Assembly: GCA_002428525.1 (NCBI GenBank)
Contig: DIWU01000024.1
Span: forward strand, 62,001 to 126,000
Direction of reading: 5' to 3'
Origin: a bacterium UBP14_UBA6098
Lineage (GTDB): Bacteria > UBP14 > UBA6098
Length of the DNA stretch: 64,000 bases
Positions 1 through 10,900 of the stretch are shown one piece after another; position 1 is the first letter of the stretch, and each line of letters opens with the position of its first letter. Position numbers and translations under genes: made by a program. Under the pieces are notes generated by a model that saw only the letters and a list, made by a program, of their open reading frames with translations, ran no database searches and was not told the DNA's origin.

Positions 1-3000
1 TCGAGACGACATAGGTGCTCTCGACGCTCATATCCACAACACCGTCGATCATCACCCCGGGCCACATCTGTAGGGGATCCCACTCGATCGTGCCGTCCAC
101 CTCGAACCAAAGATGCCACTCGACCGCTCTGCCGGTCTGGCGGATATCCGTTCCGAGGAACTTCCAGTCGCCGCTGAGGAACCAAGCGTCATAGAGGTCG
201 CTGTGCGGCGGTGTGTTAAGGACATCGACGCCGAAGTCGTAATCGTCTGTGGCCGCGTCGAGTATTCCGAACCTTACCGAATCCTGTTGAACATCCTCGA
301 CGAGATAGCGAACCATGCCATACCAGAAATAGCGCAGGTTCTCGCCGACGATAACGACGCCGTTGCCGGAGACAGGAATCGGGAGCTCGTCGAAGCCATA
401 GTTAATGAGAAGTTCCTCGATCTGAACCCTCGAACTACGCCCGGGAAGGATATCGCTTTGGACTGCATAGCGAATCTTGATCAACTCGCCGGCTGAGGGT
501 AGCGGCGCGGGGCCGTAAAGGCGAACCAGAACGCGGTCGTTGAAGACATTGCGAACAACGAGCGACCAATCGTCGGGAAGCGAGATTCCCCTTCTAACCT
601 CGAGGGGGATGAGGAATTCGCTGTTAGTTTGCACTGTGAAATCGAGTTGCTCGATCTCGTTGCCGTAAAGCTCGCCGATATATATCGGTATCTCGACGAA
701 GCCGCCGGGCTCGATATTTGTGCTGGCCGGCGGGAATACGCTGAGATAATGGCTCGGGACGCGGGGTGTGACATTAAGCTCGACCGGCAATTCGTGTGTC
801 GGAATAACCGGGTCGTTCGAGCTGAAGGCAATTGTCGTTGTGTAGAGACCAACGGGCATTATCCCCGAGATGAAGCGCGCATCGATCTCGAGCGTTGTCC
901 CGGGCGGAACGGTTCCGCGATCGGGTGTGATCTCGAGCCACGGCGCGGATTCGGCGAGTTCCCAAATAATCGTGCCGTCGCCGCTGTTATTCAGCCTGAT
1001 TGCTCTGCTTGTTGACCATCCGGTTTCGAGATCGACGGTAAGGATCGGCGGGGAGATGAGAAGCGAGGGCAAACCTCCGGGGGAACCGAGCACGAGATGC
1101 CCGAGTTGCACCGGATCGGCCGTGTTAGCGCCCGAGGGCCAATTCAGCAATGTATCGCCGAAGGTGTTGATGACTTGGAAGCCCACGCCGACGGTGTCTG
1201 ACGGCAGTGCGAAGAACTCCGCAAGAACCGTCATATCGACAACCAACTCGGTGTTGAAACCGACGCCGCCGTTGTCGAGCCACTCCGCGGAAGCCCCTGT
1301 CGCGACGACGCGCGGCTCCGGCCCACCGATTTCGAGTGGATTAAAATAGACGATCGCAGGAGTTCCGGGATTGTATTGGATTTCATAATAGCCCTCGGTC
1401 GAGCTGTCGTCGTCCCATGTGTCGCTGTTGTCGTCGTCGAAGAAGAACCTGAACGACCAACCCGGCTCGAGCGAGAGGGTCGAGTTCATAAGGCCGACAT
1501 ATAGCGAGGAACCGCTGTTTGCGAATTTCATCATGAAATCGCCGAAGATAGCGACCTGTGTTGCGTCGAACCAAACCGGTTCATTGAGATCGCCGTCGAT
1601 AACCGGCGGCCTCTCGATAGTGTAGTTGCTATACAGCCAATTGCTGGCCAGCGAGGCGCCTCCGTCGATATTCGAGAAGGCGCTGTTGAAATCCGGGGTG
1701 CGATAGACGGCCTGAACCTTGTAGAAATAGAGGTGCCCCGGCGTCACGCTGTTGTCGCAGTAGCTATTGAAGACGATCGAATCCGCGATGACGCTGTAGC
1801 CGATGTCGAAATAATCGCTACGCCAAAGCTTGTAATGGGAAAGGTGAACCGGAAGCGCGGTTCTCACTGCGGGCGGCGCTTCCCAAACAACCGGCACGCA
1901 GTCGCGGAAGCCGTCCCATGCGCGAAGGTTCTGCGGTGCAAAGATGATATGGCTATATTTTAGAACGACGAGATTGAACTCCTGAATAGTTGTGTCGGCG
2001 CCGTCCCATGCCCCGATTCTGATCGCGAATGTTCCCTCGATATCGCTGGGTAGCCAGTTGGCATAACCGGAGATATCGACCTCCATTCCGACCGGCCCCG
2101 AGATGAGGCCATAGGAAACCGGGTCGCCCTCGACATCGATGGCGATTGCCATATAATCCCAAGGGAAGCCGTCGAGAATCAGGGTTTCGGCGGGCATTGT
2201 CACGAAGATCGGCGCGTCGTTAACCGGATTGACGGTGATATAGACCGAATCGACAAGCACATCCTCGCCGTCGCCGGCGGTAATGAGAATCCAGCTTTCG
2301 CCGAAGTAGTTCTCCTCGAGCGAAACGCGCATGCTCGAGCCTTCGAGGGAGACATTAACGCTGGAGGAGGTCGAGGAAACGCCGTAGATAAGCCCCGAGG
2401 GCGGGTTGAAGATCGCGGGGATATTCGGGAAGATCGAGTCCGGGTCATCCTCGTTCATGACTATGTCCGGCAAGGGGTTCATTCGGCCGAGCGTCCAGCA
2501 ACCGGCGAGGCCGGAGGGAAGCGACGAGGGGCCGTCATTGTCGAGGCCGCGAACCACGAAGAAGTATTCCCTTCCGGGGTCGAGACCGGTGACGACATAA
2601 TGCACCTCGGTGCGCGCCGGCACCGGCGGGATTGTGTCGTAAACATCGACAAAGTTCCACATAATCGGGTCGAAGGGGGTGTCCGGCTGGACGCGAACCT
2701 CGAAGCCGATTCCGACAGTGCCCGTCATACCGTCGTCGCCGGGGGCGGTGAATACCAGCTCGATCGAGTTTCTATCGAGATCTCCGCAGGTCAGGTCGCG
2801 GATATCGCCGACGGGAATAAGGTCGGTCCATTCGCGGGTGCGGACGCGGAGGATATTCGAGACGGGGCCGAGATTTGGAACCTCGTCGGCGGCCCTGCCG
2901 GCGATCCAGTATTCGGTGCTCGGCGTAAGACCGTTAACAGTAAGTGTTTGCAGTGCACCGGCAGGAAGTGGCGCGGGAACTCCGGCAACAATCGGTGTTG

Positions 3001-4777
3001 CAGTTTCGAAATCGGGGGCCGTGAAGGCGGTTTCCGAGATGCGGAAATCGTAGGCGGTTGCGGTGCCGATATTGCCGTCGTCGCCCGGGGCGTTCCAGAA
3101 GATCGTGAAGTTGTCGAAGCTTATATCTCTAACGGCCACCGTGTCGATAACAAATTCTGCCGGAGCGATTATATCGGGGATGGGCGGAGTCGTGAAACTG
3201 ACCATGTTCGAAACCGGGGAGGCATTCGGAACCTCGTCGAAGGTCTTCATCGCGGCCCAATACTCGGTTTCGGGGGTCAGGCCCTCGATCCAGACGCTCT
3301 GCGCCGTTCCGGCAAGCGCCGGGGCGGGCATTCCGACGACCTCCCACGAGGCCGGCCATGTGAACTCGAAGAGGTCATACCCCATCGTATAGCTCGCGGC
3401 GGTGCCGATATTGCCGTCATCGCCGGGCGCCGACCACGAAAGTTGCGCCCTGTTCGCCTGCACCTCGACGACAGTCAGGTTGATGATCTGCGCGGGGGGG
3501 ATTGTATCGGGCGGTGGAGGGGTTTCTGTTATCTCGAAAAGGTTGTCGCTGTCGTCGAAGGCCAGAGGATCGGCCGTAGAGCGAATCCGCATGAGGCATA
3601 TCTCCGACGCGGGGCCGGTGACCGTCCAGTTGAAAATTCCGCGTGCTCCGAGGCCATCTGCGATTAAGGTCCAGTTTTCTCCGTCGTCGCGCGATAGTAG
3701 AAGCTCGAGATCGCCCTCGACCTCGCCGGCGTCCCACGCTATAGCCTCCTCGGTTCCGACGACGAAACTCTCGCCGCCGTTGGGATAGACCATAGTCGGG
3801 CCATCCGGCGGCACGAAATCGGTAATCTCGAAGACCGCGTCGCTGACATCGCTGAAGGCCGGTTCGCCCTCTGCGCGAATCCGAACGAGGCAGTTCGCGC
3901 TGACCGGGCCGGTGACCGTCCATTCGAGGGTTCCCCTGCCGAGCAGGCCTCCGGAGATGAGTGTCCAACTGCCGCCGCCGTCCCTCGAGATATGAAGCTC
4001 GAAGGGGCCTTCATGGCCGAGGACATCCCAGCGAATCGTCGCGACATCGCCGATAACGAGCGACTCGCCGCCGTTCGGGTAGATCATATTAATAATCGTG
4101 GGCGGCGGCCCGATCTCGGTGAAACCGTCCGAGATGTCGAAAACCGCGGGGGTAGTCACCGAGCTTATTTTAAAGACGACGATAGTGGAGGTGATATGCG
4201 GCGCAGTCCATGCGTGGGCGCCGTCGTCGGGCGTGGAGTTCGCGACGGTCGTCCATGTCGCACCGGTATTGGTTGAATACTCGATTTTGACATCGCCTGT
4301 GAGGCCTGTGCTCGTCCATGCGATATTTATCGGGTCGTCCCAGATAAAGCTGTCGCCGCCGTTTGGGGCGGTGATAGTGATAGTCGGCAGAGCAATGCCC
4401 TCGGAGATCAGCTCGAACGAGCCCCAATTCTCCTCGGCGTAAGTCAGTGAGATATTGCCGGTGATTGTGAGTGTCTCCGCTTCGCAGGTATCCCTGAACC
4501 AAATCGTTAGCTCTTCGCCGTCGAGCATCGGTCTCGGGAAATTACCGACATTCACGAACCAGAGGCTGTCCTCGAAGTCACAGCCGGTGGAGTTTTGCGT
4601 CAGTATTTCCGCCGGCCGGGAAGTGACCCATGCGTTGAAGATTATACAATTCGGGTCGGGGTATGATCCATCGGAGTTTCGCAAGGCGCCGAAAACAACA
4701 TGGGGATCGGTTTGGGAAAAGGCAATTCCCGCAATGAGGCCGATTAGGACGATTGTTAGAATACCGCGGATTCTCAT
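1..4777 (-). CDS. Giant secreted multidomain protein, C-terminus outside the window
   Basis: The frame is open from an ATG at 4777 to the left edge, giving 1592 codons with no stop. AAAGGAGGA lies 5 bases before the ATG. Residues 1-22 are a signal peptide. About 23-130 is a module shared with the next two genes. About 131-420 holds three PNGG(D/E)S repeats resembling Kre9/KNH domains. About 425-765 has three fibronectin-III-like repeats, each with a PGDDG motif. Ig/cadherin-like units follow, then a CBM9-like domain near 1050-1240 (motif IDGDLNEPVW), a BACON-like domain and a cohesin-like domain. The last 550 residues align by eye with 4908-11945, so the two are tandem paralogues. A T9SS-type sorting domain is expected beyond the edge. 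Surface adhesion or glycan binding is inference; no catalytic site is visible. Confidence 0.85.
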   Translation of the reverse strand, partial: MRIRGILTIVLIGLIAGIAFSQTDPHVVFGALRNSDGSYPDPNCIIFNAWVTSRPAEILTQNSTGCDFEDSLWFVNVGNFPRPMLDGEELTIWFRDTCEAETLTITGNISLTYAEENWGSFELISEGIALPTITITAPNGGDSFIWDDPINIAWTSTGLTGDVKIEYSTNTGATWTTVANSTPDDGAHAWTAPHITSTIVVFKISSVTTPAVFDISDGFTEIGPPPTIINMIYPNGGESLVIGDVATIRWDVLGHEGPFELHISRDGGGSWTLISGGLLGRGTLEWTVTGPVSANCLVRIRAEGEPAFSDVSDAVFEITDFVPPDGPTMVYPNGGESFVVGTEEAIAWDAGEVEGDLELLLSRDDGENWTLIADGLGARGIFNWTVTGPASEICLMRIRSTADPLAFDDSDNLFEITETPPPPDTIPPAQIINLTVVEVQANRAQLSWSAPGDDGNIGTAASYTMGYDLFEFTWPASWEVVGMPAPALAGTAQSVWIEGLTPETEYWAAMKTFDEVPNASPVSNMVSFTTPPIPDIIAPAEFVIDTVAVRDISFDNFTIFWNAPGDDGNIGTATAYDFRISETAFTAPDFETATPIVAGVPAPLPAGALQTLTVNGLTPSTEYWIAGRAADEVPNLGPVSNILRVRTREWTDLIPVGDIRDLTCGDLDRNSIELVFTAPGDDGMTGTVGIGFEVRVQPDTPFDPIMWNFVDVYDTIPPVPARTEVHYVVTGLDPGREYFFVVRGLDNDGPSSLPSGLAGCWTLGRMNPLPDIVMNEDDPDSIFPNIPAIFNPPSGLIYGVSSTSSSVNVSLEGSSMRVSLEENYFGESWILITAGDGEDVLVDSVYITVNPVNDAPIFVTMPAETLILDGFPWDYMAIAIDVEGDPVSYGLISGPVGMEVDISGYANWLPSDIEGTFAIRIGAWDGADTTIQEFNLVVLKYSHIIFAPQNLRAWDGFRDCVPVVWEAPPAVRTALPVHLSHYKLWRSDYFDIGYSVIADSIVFNSYCDNSVTPGHLYFYKVQAVYRTPDFNSAFSNIDGGASLASNWLYSNYTIERPPVIDGDLNEPVWFDATQVAIFGDFMMKFANSGSSLYVGLMNSTLSLEPGWSFRFFFDDDNSDTWDDDSSTEGYYEIQYNPGTPAIVYFNPLEIGGPEPRVVATGASAEWLDNGGVGFNTELVVDMTVLAEFFALPSDTVGVGFQVINTFGDTLLNWPSGANTADPVQLGHLVLGSPGGLPSLLISPPILTVDLETGWSTSRAIRLNNSGDGTIIWELAESAPWLEITPDRGTVPPGTTLEIDARFISGIMPVGLYTTTIAFSSNDPVIPTHELPVELNVTPRVPSHYLSVFPPASTNIEPGGFVEIPIYIGELYGNEIEQLDFTVQTNSEFLIPLEVRRGISLPDDWSLVVRNVFNDRVLVRLYGPAPLPSAGELIKIRYAVQSDILPGRSSRVQIEELLINYGFDELPIPVSGNGVVIVGENLRYFWYGMVRYLVEDVQQDSVRFGILDAATDDYDFGVDVLNTPPHSDLYDAWFLSGDWKFLGTDIRQTGRAVEWHLWFEVDGTIEWDPLQMWPGVMIDGVVDMSVESTYVVS

Positions 4778-4866
4778 TATTCCTCCTTTACCGAGGCGAT
4801 TTGGACTTAAAGACTTTTATCAAAACGGGGCCGTTGAAAACCGACCCCAAAACGAGTTTCAAAAAG

Positions 4867-4899
4867 ACAATAGCCCCGCCTTTGGGGCGGGGCTATTGT
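4867..4899 (-). terminator. Rho-independent terminator of the 2345-aa gene
   Basis: A perfect 14-bp GC-rich stem with a 5-base loop lies just past the stop codon at 4908-4910. On the minus strand it is followed by TCTTTTT. It separates the 2345-aa gene from the partial gene to its left. Confidence 0.85.
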
Positions 4900-4907
4900 G
4901 GTTTAGA

Positions 4908-7900
4908 TTATTTGATAAGAAGCATACGGCGCGAGGCCTTGAAATCGCCTGCGTCGATGCGATACAGATACACTCCGGACGAGGTCTCGCGGCCGTTGGA
5001 ATCGCGGCCGTCCCAGACCACGTTATAGCTTCCGGCGGAGAACCTGCTGTCCTCGAGCGTTCTGACATGACGACCGAGCATATCGAACACCTCGAGCCTG
5101 ACATCGCTCGATTTCGGCAGATCGAAGGCTATCGAGGTCGTCGGGTTGAACGGGTTCGGCACATTGCCGTGAAGCGCATAGGCGACGGGGAGGCTTCCGA
5201 ACTTGATCTTATAGCTTCCCGCGGCGGGGAGTTTGATCTCGCCCTCGAGGGGAGTCAAGCCTTCGCCGGTCTCGATGCCTATTCCGGAATTCACGGGCAT
5301 CCCAACGACCTTGATCGTCGCGGGGCCGTTGACATAAAGCTCGCATTCGCCGGCCTCGTTGAAGAACATCTCGGAGATGTTCCAGAAGCCGTTCTTGAAG
5401 CAAGCTTCCGGCCTACTGCCATCGACAGCCGGCGGGATAGGAACGAACCACTCGGCACTCGCGGTCCCGAGCTTGAGCGTCGTGACTGCGCCCTCGGTCT
5501 CGATCCTGAGGGCCGCGGAATAGCCGATCTCCGGCACAACCGCTTTGCCCAAAGTCACTCCCGGAACCGAAAGCATGGCCTCGGCGTTCGAGGCGATGAA
5601 GTAGCCCTTGCCCGATTCGAGCAGGTCGGAGAACTGATAGCCGGCAAGCATGACATCCCAATGAGCCGCGTGTTGCGGGAAGGCCATAACAGCGCCCGGA
5701 GGCGTCGTTGTCGGCGAGGAGAAGTCCGTGTTGCCGTAGATCGAGCCGATGAGGTTCCATCCCGGAATGATCGGAACGGAGAAGCCATCGACAGGCCTGC
5801 CCCAGAGGGTGTAATGCTGTTCGGTTGTCGCGAGAACGACATAGCCGACACCCGGCTCGATAGTCGTCGCCTCGACCCACATCATCGCAATCGGATCGTA
5901 GTAGTAGGCGTAAGCCACGCCCGGGTAAATATTGCGAACCGTCGGTTCGACGATGGGCAGAACCAGCGGCATCGAAACCATGTTCCAGCCGGGGTAGAGA
6001 TGGACATCGAACGGCGTGTCGCCGGCGGCGCGGTAGCTGATATAGATGGTTTCGCCGGCTTCGTAGAAGTAAACCGAGGAGGTCTTCATATCGATCATGC
6101 CGTTGAGGAAGAGGCTTCCCATGACACCGAGCGTATCGACATCGCGGAAGTCCCACTCGAGTTTGCCGGCGGAATCGCCGACCGGAATCGTCCAGATGAT
6201 CAGGTCTTCAATGCAATTCCGAATATCACCGTCGAGGCGCGAGTTGGCCGGATCGAATGCGAAGATATCGCTATAGGGATCGAACCAAGCGCCCTCGTCG
6301 TCGCTGAGCATATCGAGCCCCTCGTCGAACATATTGGTCCCGAAGGGGTTAACACCGATATAGAGGTCGTCCTCGAAGGTGCCGTGCGTGAAGCGAAGCA
6401 TAACGCGCCAGTCGTTCTCGCCGGCCTGAACCATAACGCGGCCGTCCGCTGTCGTGATTCCCTCGATGAAGGCGTCGGGGTTGACCGAGACTGAGGTGAT
6501 TTGGAGGCTACTGGTCGCTCCGGCGGGGGCCGTCGGCTTAACTTGGAAACGAACATTGCAAAGCACGCCGTCGTCCATCATCCAGTCGGTGCTGACCTTG
6601 AAGGTGATTTGGTCGAGGTTGTAGCTGAGAACCGTCACATCGTAAAGATCGCCGGCTACATCGAGCGGCGAGATCACGAATTCGTTGGTGCGGACGGTCA
6701 TCGTCACCTCGGAAACACTTGCGAGATGCAATCCGCGGGCTTGAATCGGCAGGTTGATGATTTGGTTCGGCCTGACCATTTGAAGCTCCGGCGGGAAGCT
6801 GAACATCGCGAGGTTGTATTCCGGCTCGCGAACATGGAGGATGCACTGCACCGGTATCATCGGGTTTTCGACATCGGAGGATGTCGCGACGAGGTAGCCG
6901 ATGTAGTCGCCCTCCGAGAGCGCCGTGGCGTCGAATGTGACGAGGCCGGCGTCGGTCTGGTGGCTTGATAGGCGTCCCGCCTCGGGCGACACCGAGAGCC
7001 ACGGGATATCCTCGAGGCCGACGACATAGTAGATCTGGTTCGTGAGAAGCTCCATACCGTCGGTCCAACCGTCGGCGTCGCTGTCGAGCTCGTCGCTCAT
7101 GACGAAGCTGTTGATGAATATCGCACTCTCGCCGGCGAGGGTGATCGCGGAGTTCCCCGGATAGGGGATCTCGTCGAAGCTCGCCGCGGAGACCGCGGAG
7201 ATCGCCATAAGGCCGTCGCCGTAATCGGCGAAGGAACCCGCGACGGTTTCAACCGAGGGCGGGACATTGAACGGCGTCCTGAAGATCGGGTGCTCCGGCA
7301 GATCCCATGTCAGCGCGCTCGGAGTGGATCCGAGGTCTGCGAAAACACTGACTCCGAGGTCGCCCCAAATCGCGTGGCCGCTGACCGCGTCGAGATTCGG
7401 GCAGACCAGAACAGCCTTGCCGCCGAGCGAGATGAAGTTCTGAAGCGCGCCCAAAGCCGCGGGGCTGATCCCGTCGTTGACCGTAATCACGGTTGCCTTG
7501 AATTCCTCGATCGACAGACGGCTGACGAAATCGGCCGTCGTGTTGACGACATAGTAGCCGTAACCGAGGAATTCGAGCGCGTCCATACCGATGGTCTGTT
7601 CGTCGGTGAATAGAAGCACCGGATGCGTAAGGTCGCGACTGCGGCCGCCCTCCCAAGCCGGAAGATAGGTCTCGTAGATGTTGTAATCGACTATGCCGTT
7701 GCCCTGATTGGAGATCCAGATCGGGCTTGTTCCGATCTGACCTTGAAGAACGGTCATCTCGAAGCGCCTCGGCCAAACCGTGAACGCGGGGCCGCCGGCG
7801 CCGATGCCGAGCATCAGCTTGCCGAAGGTCTCGGGATTGGTATTGGTGCTTCCGCCGGTCCAGACATGGGTCCAGCTGAAGGTCCCGGCGTCATAGGAGG

Positions 7901-10900
7901 CGAAACGGAACCCGACAACATTGCCCATCGCGCTGTTGATCTTGGCGGCCAGATCGTCGCCGATCTCGATCGAGAGTTCATAAACCACAGCGCCTTCCTC
8001 GCCGCCGCCGACAGCGCCGTTGACCGCGGGGCTTGTCGTGCGGACATCTCTGCCGATCGCGGAGGGGTAGGTTCCCCAGATGCCCTGATAGGTGGCCTCG
8101 GAGGCACCGCCTGCGAGGGCTGTTAGGCGATATTCGCCCTCGTTGCTACCCTCTGCGGTGGGCCAACGAAGATTGAAGTTATCCTCGATTTGAACATAGA
8201 ACGCGTCGTCGGCATTAAGATCGCTGTCCGCACCGTCAATAAAGGCGATATAGAGCGCATTCTCGGTGTTTTTGACATAGAACTTCTGCATTCCGACAGA
8301 GTATTGAGTAGCATCCGACCATTCGCCGGCGGTAAGTTCGCCGTCGAGAACAGGGGGAGCGACATAGGTGTAATTGGAATAGATCATATCCGAATTGATC
8401 GTTCCGGCGGCGGCGAAATCGGTGTTCGACCAAGAGCTGACGCCTTCTTCATAGATCGCGCGGGCGCGGTAGAAGTAGGTGAGGCCCGAGGTGACAGAAC
8501 CATCGACGAAACCGGTGCCGGCGGGAGAGCCGACAGAGCGCCATGAGATCATATCTTCGGAACGTTGAATCTCGTAATTTGTGAATGTGAGCGGAAGGAT
8601 CGCCGAGGACCAGAACAGGTTCGGCGCTTGCCAGCTCATCGGGATCGAGAGCATATAGCCGGAAAGGGCGTCGAGCTCGCGCGGGGCGAAAAGCTCATGG
8701 CCGATCGGGTAGAGGTGCATCGTAAATCCTACTGCCGAAACGGCCTCGCCGTCGGTGACCTCGACGCGAACAGGGAAGACACCGAGTGTTTCCTCGGGGT
8801 CGAATTCCGTCCACCAAATCTCGCCGGTGAAGGGGTCTATCATGAGGCCTTCCGGCCCCTCGACAATCTCCCAAACGAGGCGGTCGATGGGATCGGCGTC
8901 CGCGGCATTGATTCTGTTGAAGTAGGGAACGCCCCAAACAACCACTGTCTCGACGATTCCGTGAATCTCGGGCGGGAAGTTGCCGATAACAACCTCGTCG
9001 AAGGCCTCTGCCATTCCACCCATTCCGTCTTCGGCAGTCACTCCGACGCGCCAAACTTGGCCTTTTTCGGTGATATGCCTCGGGAGTCTCGCGCCGGCCC
9101 ACTCGAAGGGAAGTCCGTTCAGGAACCATTCATAGGTGAGGGCGACTTCATCGCCGTCGGCATCGCCGACGAGGACATCGACATCGAGATCGTCAACCGT
9201 CGTCGGCCAGTCGGGCCTGAGATCGACCAAGTCGAGGTTAGGCCAAGCATTGAGGATCGTCACCGGATCGGAGGCCATTGTTGCGAACTCTCCGTCGTCG
9301 TCGGTGACCGTCACCTCGAAATGAACCTCATTGCCGCGTGCGAAGAACTCGGGGGCAAGGATCGGCCCCTCGGCTTCGATCTCGACGCCATCGACAAACC
9401 AAGCGTAATCGAAGGCGAGCGGATCGCCGTCGATATCGGCGGCCTCGACATTAGCCACTAAAACCGCGAGTTTACTGAACCAGCCCTCGGGATCGGAGGT
9501 AATCCACGCGAAACCGATAGCCGGAGGAGTATTAACGATTGTCACCTGATCGCTGAGAACCGGTGCACCGAACTCCCAGCCGTCGAAGGGTGTCACTTGG
9601 CACCAGACCACATCGCCCTTGGCGAAGAAGTCAGCGGTAAGGATGTTCTCGACTGCGCCTTCGATGGCGCCCGCCTCGTTGAACCATTGATAGAAAAGTT
9701 CCACCGGGTCGCCGTCGGCGTCCTCGCCCACAGCGATGACCTCTATGAGGTCGGCCTCGGTGGCTGTCGGGAACGGCTCGATCGCGATTTCTGTAACGAC
9801 CGGAACTGTATTCTCCTGAACCGGTCCGGGGCGGACAACATCCTCGCCGAAGGCCTGATTGCCCTCGGTGTCCCAGCCGGTGAAGGCGAAGGTGTGAATC
9901 CCGAAGGGGAGAACCGTTTCCAAGAAATAGACGATGCCGTCGGTGTAATCGCCGTCTTCGGGATCGACAGGCGCCATAGCCTGATTCTCGCCGTCGATAA
10001 TCGCCATAATGCCCGCCGGCGCGATATTGCGCTCGGAGGTATATGTGACTTCGTATCTGAAGGTCTCGGTCGGCGCTCCGGCAACCGGCGCAACCGAACC
10101 ATCGGATAGGATCGGCCAAACAACCGGTATATCGAGGCCGGTTATCGGGCTATCGACGAAGCCGTCATTAGCCCAAACATCGACATGAACGAGATCTCCG
10201 GGAGCGGTGAACGAGGCGTCGAGGATCGGTGAATCCTCGCCGACAACCTCGCCGCCGATCGACCAACTATAATGATAGACCAGCTCGTCGCCGTCGGGAT
10301 CGTCGGCCGGTTCGACCACCATTACATTAATATTGTCGTAATCGTAAACAGGGACGGGAGTATAATCGACAAGCGGCGGATTCGGCGCCGAGTTTTCAAT
10401 AACGACCGGCTCGGTGGCGAAGGGTTCGCCCTCGTCGAAGCCGTCCCAAGGGGTGACGACGCAATAAACCTCGTCGCCGCGCGCGAAATCGGGGGCGGCG
10501 ATCGAAGCGGTTTCGACGCCGATCTCGACATCGTTGACAAACCAGCTATAGAGATAGCCCTCGGGATCGCCGTCGAGATCGACCCATCCGAAGGCCTCCG
10601 CTGTCAAGGTCGAAAGAACCGTTGCCGGCACGATATCCACGACGATAATGGCACCCTCGATAGTCGGGGCATGATTTCCGACAAAGGGGCCGGCTTTCTC
10701 GTCGATATCGCCGATACACTCGTGGCCGAGCTCATCGATGCCGGAGAAGCGGTAAACATGATCGCCCAAATCGAGCGTGGTTTCGTAGGTGTAAACAACG
10801 CCCTCGTCCCAAACGCGCGCCATGGCCATCGGGATTGGGTCGCCGTCGTCGATTGTGACAACAACCTCGGTGGGCGCAATATCGCGGATATTCGTATAAG

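Noticed and set aside
4455..6494. Long plus-strand frame of 679 codons
   Set aside because: It lies opposite two giant minus-strand genes that have signal peptides, ribosome sites and clear domains. Its translation is rich in Arg, His and Asp and low in pattern, as expected for an antisense shadow in GC-rich DNA.
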